Source of the DNA: Candidatus Methylacidithermus pantelleriae
GTDB taxonomy: Bacteria; Verrucomicrobiota; Verrucomicrobiia; Methylacidiphilales; Methylacidiphilaceae
Direction: 5' to 3'
DNA: 64,000 nt
Assembly (NCBI RefSeq): GCF_905250085.1
Contig: NZ_CAJNOB010000070.1
Coordinates: 1-64,000 of the forward strand
The notes beneath the pieces are model-generated. The model searched no databases, had not been told where the DNA came from, and worked only from the letters and a program-made list of their open reading frames with translations. Made by a program: the position numbers and the translations under genes. Positions 36,617-46,072 of this stretch are shown piece by piece (positions within the stretch are counted from its first letter, which is position 1; every line of letters begins with the position of its first letter).

Positions 36617-37222
36617 ATGGGTATGGCTTTACCTCCCCTCCCTCCGGGAGTCCATATCGGAAGCCAATTAGCTCCCCCTTCCCTTCGCTGGCCTACCGGC
36701 ATAGCTCCCATCGATCGATTCCTCAGAGGGGGGATTCCTCGAGGAACCCTCGTAGAACTCTTTTTTCCTCAAGGAGGGAGTTCCCTCTGGATCGCACAAC
36801 TCCTCTGGGTCCTCCCCCAAAAGGGTATTTTACCTGCTTTAGTGGATGGGAGCTTTTCTTTTGATCCTCCTTCTGCATTTCCCCCAGAACATTATCCTCC
36901 CTTCCTCTGGGTCCAATGCCAAAGCCTGCATCAAGCCTTGCAAGCAGCCCAGGAACTTTTGCATGGGGGAGATTTTCCTCTGGTCCTTTTAGATGTGGTG
37001 GGAAATTCCCTTAAAGAACTCTACCGGGTTTCCCTTTCCCAATGGTTTTCTCTTGCAGGAAAAGCTCGAAAAGGATCCTCCACATTGTTGGTTTTTTCCC
37101 CCCTTCCTCACCTCCTTCCCCATGGGGAGCGCTACTGCATTGAAGCCTCTTTTTCGTGGGAGGATCTCCTAAAACCTCGAGAGGAGCTCTGGGAGCGATT
37201 TTTTTGCCAGGAGACTCCGTAA
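36617..37222 (+). CDS. imuA: ImuA-like RecA/SulA-related mutasome protein
   Basis: ImuA proteins are RecA-fold relatives needed for translesion synthesis by ImuB and DnaE2. The sequence shows the family layout: an N-terminal Pro-rich segment, then TGIAPIDRFLRGGIPRGTLVEL (about residues 27-48), where RecA has its Walker A approach. No full GxxxxGKT is present; FPQGGSSLW stands in that place. A strand like FPLVLLDVVG (about residue 118) corresponds to Walker B. 201 residues is typical. A palindromic operator touches the start, and imuB follows after 25 bases. The function call relies on the adjoining imuB and dnaE2. Confidence 0.85.
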   Translation: MGMALPPLPPGVHIGSQLAPPSLRWPTGIAPIDRFLRGGIPRGTLVELFFPQGGSSLWIAQLLWVLPQKGILPALVDGSFSFDPPSAFPPEHYPPFLWVQCQSLHQALQAAQELLHGGDFPLVLLDVVGNSLKELYRVSLSQWFSLAGKARKGSSTLLVFSPLPHLLPHGERYCIEASFSWEDLLKPREELWERFFCQETP

Positions 37223-37247
37223 ACCCGGATTTTTCCAAGGACTCCCA

Positions 37248-38729
37248 ATGTTTGCCGTAGTTTATCTTCCTTCATTCTCCCTCCAAGCGATCCTTCGATC
37301 CCTTCGGCCTGCGGCCTTTCTCAAAGAACCCTGGGGGCTGTGGGAACTGTGTGGCTCTCGACCTGTCCTAACGGACCTAACTCCTCTGGCTCAAGCACTT
37401 GGTGTTTCTCCTGGGATGAATCCCAAGGAAGCTCAGGGACGTGTGCCACAGCTCAAAATCGTCAAACGGTCCTTAAGCACTGAAAAGGACCTCCATTATT
37501 TTTTCTTGAAGCATCTTTATACCCTTTGCCCAAGAGTTGAGGCTACAAGCTCTGGTGTCTACACCCTAGACCTTTCCCTCCTCCCCCAGAACAAGAATCC
37601 CCAGAAGCATCTGCTTCCCCTCATCGAAAGATCGCGTTCTTGGAACCTCCAAGTACAGGTGGGGATTGCTTCTACGCCCGAACTTGCTTTCTTTGCGGCT
37701 CGGCAAGCTCGACCCATCCTCTGGGCTCGCAATCCAAGCCTTCTTTTTAAGCAAGCTCCTGTTTCCTGGGCCGGATTTTCCTCCTCTATCGAAAAGATTC
37801 TGCGACTTTGGGGAATCCAAACTCTGGGAGAATTTCTCTCTTTGCCTCATGAAGAACTGGTTCGACGATTAGGCAAAGAGGTTGCCTCCTTTTTGCAAAA
37901 ACTAACTTCTTCCCAAGCAAGGCCTCTTCGAGTCGCCTTTCCCCGTGATCCCTGGAAATGGGAAATTAGCTGGGAACACCCGATTGAGACGCGGGAATCG
38001 CTCCTTGCTTCGCTCAGCTTTGTTATAAAAGAGCTTTCTCAAAAGCTTTCCCTCTGCCATCAAGGAGTGAAGGAACTTCGCCTTCATTTCCAATTTGAAG
38101 ATAAAAGCTCTCGTTCCTATACCCTCCCCTTAGCTGCTTCCATCCAGGATCCCCATCAACTTTTCCGGATCCTTTGCCTTTGGATGGAACACTTCCAGGC
38201 TCCAACTCGTCTTCTTTCCCTGGAGTTTGAGGTGTCCCCTTCTGCCGAGTGTTTCCAACAAGGGGAACTGTTTGGGCCTTCCCTTCGGAACCCAATGCAT
38301 CTAGGAGAAACCCTTACTCGACTCGAAGCCTTCCTAGGAGAGAGTCGGGTTGGGCGACCTCTTCCCGCACCTTCTCATTGCCCAGATCGCTATCTATGGA
38401 AACGGTTGGACCCATGGGAAATCCAAAAGGAAACATGGCTTCCCTCCTTTTTCCTTTCTCCGCTTTTGGGAATCCCTCTCCGAAGGTTTCGCCCTCCCAT
38501 CCCGATTGAGGTCCGGCTGAAAGAAGCCGTTCCTATCGCCTTCCGCCGAAAGGAAAAAGGTTGGCAATCCATTATTGCCTCCCGGGGGCCTTGGAATTTT
38601 TCAGGAGAGTGGTGGACTCAAGAACCCTGGGAATATCAGCTCTGGGAGGTTCAAACGGATCAAGGAGAAGTCTTTCTTGTTTTTCGAATGGGGAAAGGGT
38701 GGGAACTAGCGGGAAGGTATCTTCCGTAA
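37248..38729 (+). CDS. imuB: ImuB, inactive Y-family polymerase
   Basis: ImuB is a Y-family DNA polymerase relative that bridges the beta clamp, ImuA and DnaE2. The protein opens with FAVVYLPSFSLQAIL, where active Y-family enzymes have an Asp-containing start, so the first catalytic acid is missing as expected for ImuB. A helix-hairpin-helix-like stretch (LRLWGIQTLGEFLSLPHEEL, about residues 184-203) and a little-finger-like region follow; the last 100 residues carry a Pro/Arg-rich C-terminal part (RRFRPPIPIEVRL). 493 residues is normal. It ends 7 bases before dnaE2. Confidence 0.9.
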   Translation: MFAVVYLPSFSLQAILRSLRPAAFLKEPWGLWELCGSRPVLTDLTPLAQALGVSPGMNPKEAQGRVPQLKIVKRSLSTEKDLHYFFLKHLYTLCPRVEATSSGVYTLDLSLLPQNKNPQKHLLPLIERSRSWNLQVQVGIASTPELAFFAARQARPILWARNPSLLFKQAPVSWAGFSSSIEKILRLWGIQTLGEFLSLPHEELVRRLGKEVASFLQKLTSSQARPLRVAFPRDPWKWEISWEHPIETRESLLASLSFVIKELSQKLSLCHQGVKELRLHFQFEDKSSRSYTLPLAASIQDPHQLFRILCLWMEHFQAPTRLLSLEFEVSPSAECFQQGELFGPSLRNPMHLGETLTRLEAFLGESRVGRPLPAPSHCPDRYLWKRLDPWEIQKETWLPSFFLSPLLGIPLRRFRPPIPIEVRLKEAVPIAFRRKEKGWQSIIASRGPWNFSGEWWTQEPWEYQLWEVQTDQGEVFLVFRMGKGWELAGRYLP

Positions 38730-38736
38730 CCTCTCC

Positions 38737-41700
38737 ATGGCCTACGCGGAACTCCATCTTCGCAGTGCGTTTAGTTTTCTTCGAGGAGCTTCTCTTCCCG
38801 AAAAACTGGTGGAAGAAGCCGTTCGAAAGGAGCTTTCCATCCTTGTCCTTTGTGATCGAGATGGAGTGTATGGAATCCCTCGATTCCATGGAGCAGCTAA
38901 AAAGGCAGGCATTCAGGCTCGTGTGGGTTGCGAGCTTACGTTGGAGGATGAAACCGTCCTCCCTATCCTGATTGAAAACCGCAAAGGGTACGAAAACCTT
39001 TGCCGTCTTTTGACCCAAGCCAAACTCCAAGCTCCAAAAGGAAAAGCTCGAATCCGATGGCAAGAACTGGCTGTTTACGCAGAGGGTTGGATTGCGCTCA
39101 CTGGAGACGAAGAAGGACCCCTTCGAAAGGCTCTCCGACGAGGAGGGAAAGAGGAAGGGAAAAAAGTCCTTCGCCGGCTGCTGAGTATTTTTGGAAAAAA
39201 CCATCTCTACGTGGAACTCCAAAGACAAAGGATTCGAGAAGAACGGTATTGGGACAGCCTCAGCCAAGAGTTAGCAGCCCAAGAAGGGATTCCTTACGTA
39301 GCTACTGGAGGGGTTCTCTATGCAACGGCGGAAGAACGTCCCATTTATGACCTTTTTCTTTGTTTACAACGTGGTTGCCGGTTGGAGGAAGCAGGGAAGC
39401 TCCTTTCGCCCAATGCCGAACGAAGACTCAAAGGGGAAAGGGAGATGAGAGAACTTTTTAGAGACATTCCCCAAGCTGTAGCAATTGCGGGAGAGTTGGC
39501 GGAGCGTCTTTCCTTTTCTTTAGAAAATCTTGGATACCAATTTCCTTCCTACCCAGTGCCTCCTGGAGAAACTCAAGACAGCTTCTTAGAAAAGCTCGTT
39601 TGGTTTGGAGCTAAGCAAAGGTACGGGGAATTAACTCCAGAAGTTCGAGCCCAACTCCGTCATGAGCTAGATGTGATCCATAAACTTGGCTTTGCTGGGT
39701 ATTTCCTTCTGGTATGGGATATCGTCAGCTGGTGTGCCTCCCAGGGGATCCTTTGCCAAGGAAGGGGAAGCGCTGCCAATTCTGCTGTTTGCTATAGCCT
39801 AGGGATTACTGCCATCGATCCCGTTAGCTGTCGACTTCTCTTCGAACGCTTTTTAAGCGAAGGGAGGGAAGGATGGCCTGATATTGACATTGATCTGCCT
39901 AGCGGGGAAGCAAGGGAACGAGTGATCCAAGAAATTTACCACCGTTATGGGAGACGAGGGGCTGCCATGACGGCGTGCGTAATTACATTTCAGGAACGAA
40001 ACAGCGCTCGAGAAATTGGAAAAGTCTTAGGACTTCCAGAGGAAGCGATAGAACAACTTGCAGATTGGCTCCGCTTAGAGAGCCCCAGTTCCCTGGTTTG
40101 TTCGGAAAAGATATTGCGCATGGTCGGTTTGGATCCAACCCATCCCCGAATCATTACCTTTTGGAAACTTTATCAAAAAATCTTAGGTCTCCCACGCCAC
40201 TTGGGACAGCACCCGGGAGGGATTGTCATCGATCCCCAGGGACTCGATCGCTTCGTTCCCATTGAAAGGGCCGCCATGCCTGGGCGTACGATTCTCCAAT
40301 GGGACAAGGACGATTGTGAGGAGCTGGGAATCGTGAAGGTCGACTTTTTAGGGCTGGGCATGATGGCGGTTCTCCAGGAGGTCATCCAAAGGGTGCGTCA
40401 AAAGGGAGTGCCCATTGATTTGGCGCATATTCCTAAGAATGACCCGAAAACGTTCGAGCTTTTACAGAAAGCTGACACCATCGGTGTTTTTCAAGTGGAA
40501 AGTCGAGCACAGCAATGTACCCTTCCCCGGCTGCGACCCGAGAATTTTTATGATCTTGTCATTGAAATTGCCATCGTTCGGCCTGGTCCCCTGCATGGCA
40601 ATCTGATCCATCCCTATCTTCTACGCCGGGCTGGAAAGGAACCTGTTCGCTACTGGGATCCACGACTCCAGCCGGTCTTGGAACGCACCCTAGGGATTCC
40701 TCTTTTTCAAGAGCAAGTACTTCAAATTGCTATGATTTTGGGAGGTTTTTCAGCTTCCGAGGCAGAGGAACTGCGGCGAGCACTTGGCTTTCACCGATCC
40801 CCTGAACGGATGGCTCAGGTGCTTCAAAAGCTTCGAAAGGCCTTTGAAACACGGGGAGTTTCTCCCCAAGTGATCGAGGAAATTGTGTCTGCTATCTCAT
40901 CCTTTGCCCTTTATGGGTTTCCAGAATCCCATGCGGCAAGTTTTGCTATTCTTTCTTATGCTAGTGCCTATTTTAAGGCTCATCACCCAGCAGAGTTCTA
41001 CGCTGCTCTTCTCAACCATCAACCTATGGGTTTTTACTCTCCTGCTACCCTTATTCAAGATGGGAAGCGACACGGAGTCCGATTCCTCCCGGTGTCCGTT
41101 CTTCATTCAGAGGAATTTTGCACGGTAGAAAATGGCGCGGTTCGACTTGGTCTTATCTATGTAAGACATCTTTCAGAACACCATCGAAAAGCACTCCTAC
41201 GAGCCCGTGCTGAAAAGCCTTTTGAAAGCTTAGAAGATCTCCGAAAACGAGTACCTCTGGATCAAGATGAATGGCAAGCGTTGGCAGCCCTTGGGGCGCT
41301 TGAGGGACTGACTTCGCATCGCCGGGAAGCCCTGTGGCAGGTGACTGTGCCTATGAGCTCTCAAGATCTGGATTGGGAGGATTCTCTTTCTCCTCTCTGC
41401 CCCCTTTCTCCCATGACACGAGAAGAACGAGTATGGACAGATTTCTGGGCAAGTTCCTGTACGGTGGGTCCCCATCCATTGGCGTGTTTGCGTAAAAAAC
41501 TCCCTCCCGATCTCCTTACAGCCAAAGATCTTATCTTTTGCAAAGATTCCCAGAAGATCCGCTTTGCAGGAGCTGTCATTGCTCGGCAACGTCCTGCGAC
41601 TGCTCAGGGAATCGTGTTTTTAAGTCTGGAAGATGAAACCGGCATCGGAAATGTGGTTGTTTTTCCTCCTGTCTTCCGTCGATTTCAACTCACGATCGCT

Positions 41701-41829
41701 CGAGAAGCCTACCTGGTTGTTGAGGGCAAGATCCAACGAAAAGACGGTGTGACCCACGTGATCGCTCATCGGGTGCAACCCCTAAGCTCACTACTCCTCC
41801 CCCGCATACGTTCCCATGACTTTCACTAA
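38737..41829 (+). CDS. dnaE2: Error-prone DNA polymerase III alpha subunit DnaE2 (ImuC)
   Basis: DnaE2 does mutagenic lesion bypass with ImuA and ImuB. The PHP domain begins AYAELHLRSAFSFLRGASLP (residues 2-21). The polymerase core has the two catalytic aspartates in GWPDIDIDLPSG (about residues 378-389) and GRGSAANSAVCYSLGI (about 340). Further conserved parts are VKVDFLGLGMMAVL (about 535) and GVFQVESRAQQ (about 585). A C-terminal OB-like fold (IRFAGAVIARQRPATAQG, about residue 945) ends the protein. 1030 residues matches DnaE2, which is shorter than DnaE1. The stop is 27 bases from the convergent HupH-like gene. Confidence 0.95.
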   Translation: MAYAELHLRSAFSFLRGASLPEKLVEEAVRKELSILVLCDRDGVYGIPRFHGAAKKAGIQARVGCELTLEDETVLPILIENRKGYENLCRLLTQAKLQAPKGKARIRWQELAVYAEGWIALTGDEEGPLRKALRRGGKEEGKKVLRRLLSIFGKNHLYVELQRQRIREERYWDSLSQELAAQEGIPYVATGGVLYATAEERPIYDLFLCLQRGCRLEEAGKLLSPNAERRLKGEREMRELFRDIPQAVAIAGELAERLSFSLENLGYQFPSYPVPPGETQDSFLEKLVWFGAKQRYGELTPEVRAQLRHELDVIHKLGFAGYFLLVWDIVSWCASQGILCQGRGSAANSAVCYSLGITAIDPVSCRLLFERFLSEGREGWPDIDIDLPSGEARERVIQEIYHRYGRRGAAMTACVITFQERNSAREIGKVLGLPEEAIEQLADWLRLESPSSLVCSEKILRMVGLDPTHPRIITFWKLYQKILGLPRHLGQHPGGIVIDPQGLDRFVPIERAAMPGRTILQWDKDDCEELGIVKVDFLGLGMMAVLQEVIQRVRQKGVPIDLAHIPKNDPKTFELLQKADTIGVFQVESRAQQCTLPRLRPENFYDLVIEIAIVRPGPLHGNLIHPYLLRRAGKEPVRYWDPRLQPVLERTLGIPLFQEQVLQIAMILGGFSASEAEELRRALGFHRSPERMAQVLQKLRKAFETRGVSPQVIEEIVSAISSFALYGFPESHAASFAILSYASAYFKAHHPAEFYAALLNHQPMGFYSPATLIQDGKRHGVRFLPVSVLHSEEFCTVENGAVRLGLIYVRHLSEHHRKALLRARAEKPFESLEDLRKRVPLDQDEWQALAALGALEGLTSHRREALWQVTVPMSSQDLDWEDSLSPLCPLSPMTREERVWTDFWASSCTVGPHPLACLRKKLPPDLLTAKDLIFCKDSQKIRFAGAVIARQRPATAQGIVFLSLEDETGIGNVVVFPPVFRRFQLTIAREAYLVVEGKIQRKDGVTHVIAHRVQPLSSLLLPRIRSHDFH

Positions 41830-41855
41830 AACGACTTTTCTCCCCTCGCCGTTCC

Positions 41856-42722
41856 TCATCCAAGGGACTCCTGACAAGCCTTCCACACCTCTTCGAAACT
41901 CATGGCCGATTTCCAGAGTCGCTCACGGTCTACCCAGAGAAATCGCGGAGCCATTCCTATCTCAAAGGAAAGTTCTCCTCGCCCTTCAGGGCCGCGCTTG
42001 CGAACCCACCACAGTCGTGGCCATCGCGAGGAAAAGGCAGATAGCCTATTCCATCCAGCTCCCGACTGAGCAAACAATGGGCCTTTCCCAATGATTTGCA
42101 TAAGAACCGAAAGCTCAGCCTCCGAGACAATCCATGGAGACAAATCGAGTTGCCATCCTGTTTCTTTGTCCAGCGCTTCCTTCACTCCTTCAGCCAGGAC
42201 GCAAAGGAGTCCCCTAATCCAATTGGGCTTGCTTGCAGGCAGCTCGCTCCTCCCATTCCCTTCCTTCTCGATGAAGTCCATCCACCCTTTCGGAATCGAC
42301 CCCACCTCAATCCAATGGTTCACACTCCCCCGAGGAGCATCCTCCTGTGCGACAAGCCAGACTCCTGGAAAACGACTTCCTCGTGCCCCCCAAACTGGGG
42401 GCCCTGGGTAATAGAGAACGGTCTGCGTAGGCTCCAAAAGATCCCAGACCCTTGCCTTTACCTCGGGTTGATACTCGTGGAGATCGATGCGGAAATAATT
42501 TTGCTTCCCTTGCGCTACGCGCGCCAGGCCTTCCCACAAGGCATAGACCACGTCTCGCCCCGCAGAACGCAATCCCTTTTTTTCCTGCCCAAGTGTCCCA
42601 AAAGGAGTCGCGCAAAGAACTATGGGGCAAAAGGCATCGCAAACTCCTGGGGGCTCCTGCACTGACCATCCATTTTCCATGGTACCCTGACAAATTCCCT
42701 CATTTCCCTCCGGCGACCCCAT
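41856..42722 (-). CDS. HupH/HyaF-like [NiFe]-hydrogenase expression protein
   Basis: Two halves show the same pattern. In each, helices with an IDL or LDL start lead to a Gly/Pro-rich turn, a core PGVWLV or PRLWWV strand, and a closing IEVGSIP or FEIGMAP strand: about residues 45-150 and 165-285. This tandem design is that of HupH/HyaF proteins, which help mature the small subunit of [NiFe] uptake hydrogenases. No other hydrogenase genes are in the window, so it is an orphan here. The start is uncertain: ATG 42722, or ATG 42680 with a CAGGG site. It converges on dnaE2. Family call by pattern, not by a search. Confidence 0.55.
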   Translation of the reverse strand: MGSPEGNEGICQGTMENGWSVQEPPGVCDAFCPIVLCATPFGTLGQEKKGLRSAGRDVVYALWEGLARVAQGKQNYFRIDLHEYQPEVKARVWDLLEPTQTVLYYPGPPVWGARGSRFPGVWLVAQEDAPRGSVNHWIEVGSIPKGWMDFIEKEGNGRSELPASKPNWIRGLLCVLAEGVKEALDKETGWQLDLSPWIVSEAELSVLMQIIGKGPLFAQSGAGWNRLSAFSSRWPRLWWVRKRGPEGRGELSFEIGMAPRFLWVDRERLWKSAMSFEEVWKACQESLG

Positions 42723-43226
42723 CCCCCTTTTTCCAATGCGACTCCCTTCTTAACTTTGCTCCACTTTCCTTGTTGGAAAACAGCTTTCTTTTCGCTTTTG
42801 CCACCAAGGCGCTAGCCGGCGAAAAATCGTCCCTTCCAACGATCGTTCCCCAGCCTGCTTGCCGTTGATGCCGAGTCAGCGCAAAAAGGGCTTTTTTCAT
42901 CCCAAGCCTCAGGGAACTCGACCCGCTTTAGCCTATAACTTCTTCTTCCTAGGATCCCTTTCCCAAGTTCTTGAGGAAACCTGTTGGTACTTGCCCCCGT
43001 GCGGCAGGAATTTTCCCCGTTGAAAAAGCCTTCTTTTCCGTCGAAAAAATTTCTGCTTTTTTAGTCTACTATCTTCATAATCCGGTTTTGGCTTACCGTC
43101 GGCTCCATGTAGAGGGTCTGGCTCAACACGCCGCCGTCGGGGATCCCGGCGCGCTCACCGAGCCGGGCGATAAGGCATACCCCAATCCTTCCCAGGACAC
43201 GCGGCAACCCCCGCGCAAGAGGTTTG
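42723..43226. other. About 500 bases without a gene; left junction of the GC-rich block
   Basis: Composition changes abruptly near 43090-43130, from AT-leaning non-coding sequence to the very GC-rich DNA that continues through ppdK. No repeats or integrase remains were recognised at the junction. Confidence 0.45.
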
Positions 43227-45869
43227 TCACCCGCCGGAGGACTCCTCCAGCACCGCCTGGGCTGCCGCCAGGCGTGCGACAGGCACCCGGTAGGGCGAGC
43301 AGGAGACGTAGTCGAGTCCTGTCCGGTGGCAGAACTTCACGCTCGCCGGCTCCCCGCCATGCTCGCCGCAGATCCCGACCACGAGCTCCGGCCGGCTCAA
43401 GCGGCCCCGCTCGGTCCCCATCCGGACGAGCTGCCCCACGCCCTCGCGGTCCAGCATCTGGAAGGGATCTTCCTGGAGGATCCTCTGGTCGAGGTAGCGC
43501 GGGAGGAACCGGACGGCGTCGTCGCGGCTCATCCCGAAGGTGAACTGGGTGAGGTCGTTCGTCCCGAAGCTGAAGAACTCGGCGACCTCGGCGATCCGGT
43601 CCGCCACGAGGGCCGCGCGGGGGACTTCCACCATCGTGCCGATCCGGTAGTGGATCCGCTGCCCCGTACGCGCCTGGACCTCCTCCGCCACCTGACGGAC
43701 GATCTCCGCCTGCTGGCGCAGCTCGTTCAGGCCGCTGACGAGCGGGATCATCACCTCGGGCTCCACTCTGACTCCCTCCGCCTGGCAGGCCGCCGCCGCC
43801 TCGAAGATGGCGCGCGCCTGCATCTCCGTGATCTCCGGGTAGAGGATCCCGAGCCGGCAGCCCCGCAGCCCCATCATGGGGTTCGCCTCGCGCAGCGCCG
43901 CCACCTTGCCCCGCAGGACCTCCACCGACACTCCGATCCGCTGCGCGGTCTCCCGCAGTGCGTCCTCATCAGGGGGTAGGAACTCATGGAGGGGCGGGTC
44001 CAGGGTCCGGATCACGACGGGGAACCCGTCCATGATCCGGAACAGCTCGACGAAGTCCTGCCGCTGGAGCGGCTCGATCCTGGCGAGGGCGGCCCGCCGC
44101 TCCTCCGGTGTTGTGGCGACGATCATCTCCCGCATCGCGTAGATCCGGTCGCCCGTGAAGAACATGTGTTCGGTGCGGCACAGCCCGATCCCCTCTGCAC
44201 CGAACGCCCGGGCCCTCTGGGCGTCCTGCGGGGTGTCGGCGTTCGCCCGCACCCCCATCCGCCGGAATTCGTCGGCCCAACCCATGAACGTCGCGAACTC
44301 CCCCGCGAGCTCGGGGTCGCGGGTCGGGAGCACACCCAGGTACACCTCGCCCGTGCTACCGTCCACCGTGATCCACTCACCGGCCCGGACCCGTACCCCT
44401 CCCGCCGACATCTCCTGTGCTGTGGGATCCACAGTGATCGCCTCCGCGCCCACCACGCACGGCTTCCCCATCCCCCGGGCCACGACAGCCGCGTGGGAGG
44501 TCATCCCACCCCGGGAGGTGAGGATCGCTCGTGCGGCGACCATCCCGTGGAAGTCCTCCGGAGCCGTCTCCGGGCGGACGAGGATCACCCTCTCGCCCTG
44601 GGCGCTGAGTCGCTCCGCTTCGTCCGGGTCGAACACCACGCGGCCGCTCGCAGCCCCTGGAGAGGCCGGAAGTCCCCGGGCGAGGAGTCGTCCTTCCTCG
44701 CGGGCCCGCGCGCGGTGCGCCTCGTCCAGCGTGGGGTGGAGGAGTTGGGCCACCAGTTCCGGCTCGACCCGCATCACCGCCGCCCGCCGGTCGATGAGTC
44801 CTTCCTGGACCATGTCCACCGCGATCCGGATCGCGCCCGCGCCCGTGCGCTTGCCGGATCGCGTCTGGAGCACCCACAGGCGTCCCCGCTCGATCGTAAA
44901 CTCGATATCCTGCATGTCCCGGTAGTGCCGCTCCAGTCGCTCGGCGATCCGGACGAGCTCGGCGTACGCCTCCGGCATCTCCTCCTGCAGGTGCTCCAGC
45001 GGTTTGGGCGTCCGGATGCCCGCCACGACGTCCTCCCCCTGGGCCTGGGTCAGGTACTCCCCGTAGAGCCGCTTCTCCCCGGTGGCGGGGTTTCGGGTGA
45101 AGGCCACGCCGGTGGCGGAGTCCGGGCCGAGGTTCCCGAAGACCATCGCCTGCACCGTGACCGCCGTGCCGAGGGTGTCGGGGATCCGGTGGATGCGGCG
45201 GTAGTCCACCGCTCGCTTGCCCATCCAGGAGTCGAACACGGCGGTGATGGCCTGCCGGAGTTGCTCGTAGGGATCCTGAGGAAACGGTTGGGCGGCGCGC
45301 GCTCGGATGATCGCCTTGAACCGCTCGCAGATCTCCTGGAGCTCTTCGGCCTCGAGGTCCGTGTCCTGCCGCAGCACCGGACCCCGGCGCTTGTACGCCT
45401 CCAGGACTTCCTCGAACGCCTCCCCCGGTACTTTCATCACGATCCGCCCGAACATCTGCAACAGCCGGCGGTAGGCGTCGTAGGCGAAGCGAGGGTCCAG
45501 GGAGTGGGCGATCCCTGCGGCCACGTGATCGTTCAGGCCCAGGTTCAGGACGGTGTCCATCATCCCGGGCATGGAGACCGCAGCCCCCGAACGCACCGAG
45601 AGGAGGAGCGGGCGGTTGGGATCCCCAAAGCGCTTCCCCAAGCGCCCCTCGATCCCCCGCACTGCCTCCAGGACCTGTTCCCAAAGACCCTCCGGGAGGT
45701 GCCGTCCAGCGGCGTAGTAGGCGTTGCACGCGTCCGTGGTGATCACGAACCCGGGCGGGGTCGGGATCCCGATCTGGGTCAGCTCCGCGATCCCAGCCCC
45801 CTTGCTCCCCAACAGGTGGAGGAGCTCCGCCGCGCCCTCCTCAAACCGGTAGAGCCACCTCCTGCCCAT
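43227..45869 (-). CDS. ppdK: Pyruvate, phosphate dikinase
   Basis: PPDK interconverts pyruvate, ATP and phosphate with PEP, AMP and pyrophosphate. The N-terminal ATP-grasp domain starts near GSKGAGIAELTQIGIPTPPG (about residue 21). The phosphohistidine domain carries TSRGGMTSHAAVVARGMGKP with the carrier His459, and the C-terminal PEP-binding barrel has GLRGCRLGI (about 665) and CGEHGGEPASVKFCHRTGLD (about 830) with the catalytic Cys. 880 residues is normal. AGGGGGG precedes the ATG. Third codon positions are almost all G or C, unlike all flanking genes, which points to recent transfer from a high-GC donor, possibly a thermophile or actinobacterium-like lineage (inference). Confidence 0.97.
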   Translation of the reverse strand: MGRRWLYRFEEGAAELLHLLGSKGAGIAELTQIGIPTPPGFVITTDACNAYYAAGRHLPEGLWEQVLEAVRGIEGRLGKRFGDPNRPLLLSVRSGAAVSMPGMMDTVLNLGLNDHVAAGIAHSLDPRFAYDAYRRLLQMFGRIVMKVPGEAFEEVLEAYKRRGPVLRQDTDLEAEELQEICERFKAIIRARAAQPFPQDPYEQLRQAITAVFDSWMGKRAVDYRRIHRIPDTLGTAVTVQAMVFGNLGPDSATGVAFTRNPATGEKRLYGEYLTQAQGEDVVAGIRTPKPLEHLQEEMPEAYAELVRIAERLERHYRDMQDIEFTIERGRLWVLQTRSGKRTGAGAIRIAVDMVQEGLIDRRAAVMRVEPELVAQLLHPTLDEAHRARAREEGRLLARGLPASPGAASGRVVFDPDEAERLSAQGERVILVRPETAPEDFHGMVAARAILTSRGGMTSHAAVVARGMGKPCVVGAEAITVDPTAQEMSAGGVRVRAGEWITVDGSTGEVYLGVLPTRDPELAGEFATFMGWADEFRRMGVRANADTPQDAQRARAFGAEGIGLCRTEHMFFTGDRIYAMREMIVATTPEERRAALARIEPLQRQDFVELFRIMDGFPVVIRTLDPPLHEFLPPDEDALRETAQRIGVSVEVLRGKVAALREANPMMGLRGCRLGILYPEITEMQARAIFEAAAACQAEGVRVEPEVMIPLVSGLNELRQQAEIVRQVAEEVQARTGQRIHYRIGTMVEVPRAALVADRIAEVAEFFSFGTNDLTQFTFGMSRDDAVRFLPRYLDQRILQEDPFQMLDREGVGQLVRMGTERGRLSRPELVVGICGEHGGEPASVKFCHRTGLDYVSCSPYRVPVARLAAAQAVLEESSGG

Positions 45870-46072
45870 CGATCCCCCCTGCGACCCTTTCTGCCGTTGG
45901 CGATACTTTTTGTGCTGATCTCTTGAAGCCGGGCTTTCTCAAAGAAACCCATCTTTCTTTGACAGGTATTTTCCACAAACAAGCCCAGGCAAAGGCTCAA
46001 CAAACTATCCCAAAACCCCTGCTCCTTAGCCAAAGGCAAGAGAACTAGGTGCGCTTGGAGTCTTTCAACCCC

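Noticed and set aside
44377-45729. 450-codon minus-strand frame inside ppdK
   Set aside because: Alternate frame of ppdK with Gly/Arg/Pro-rich shadow composition.
43986-45926. Long plus-strand frame (646 codons) opposite ppdK
   Set aside because: Mirror of the GC-rich ppdK coding strand; high GC keeps antisense frames open. No family match by eye.
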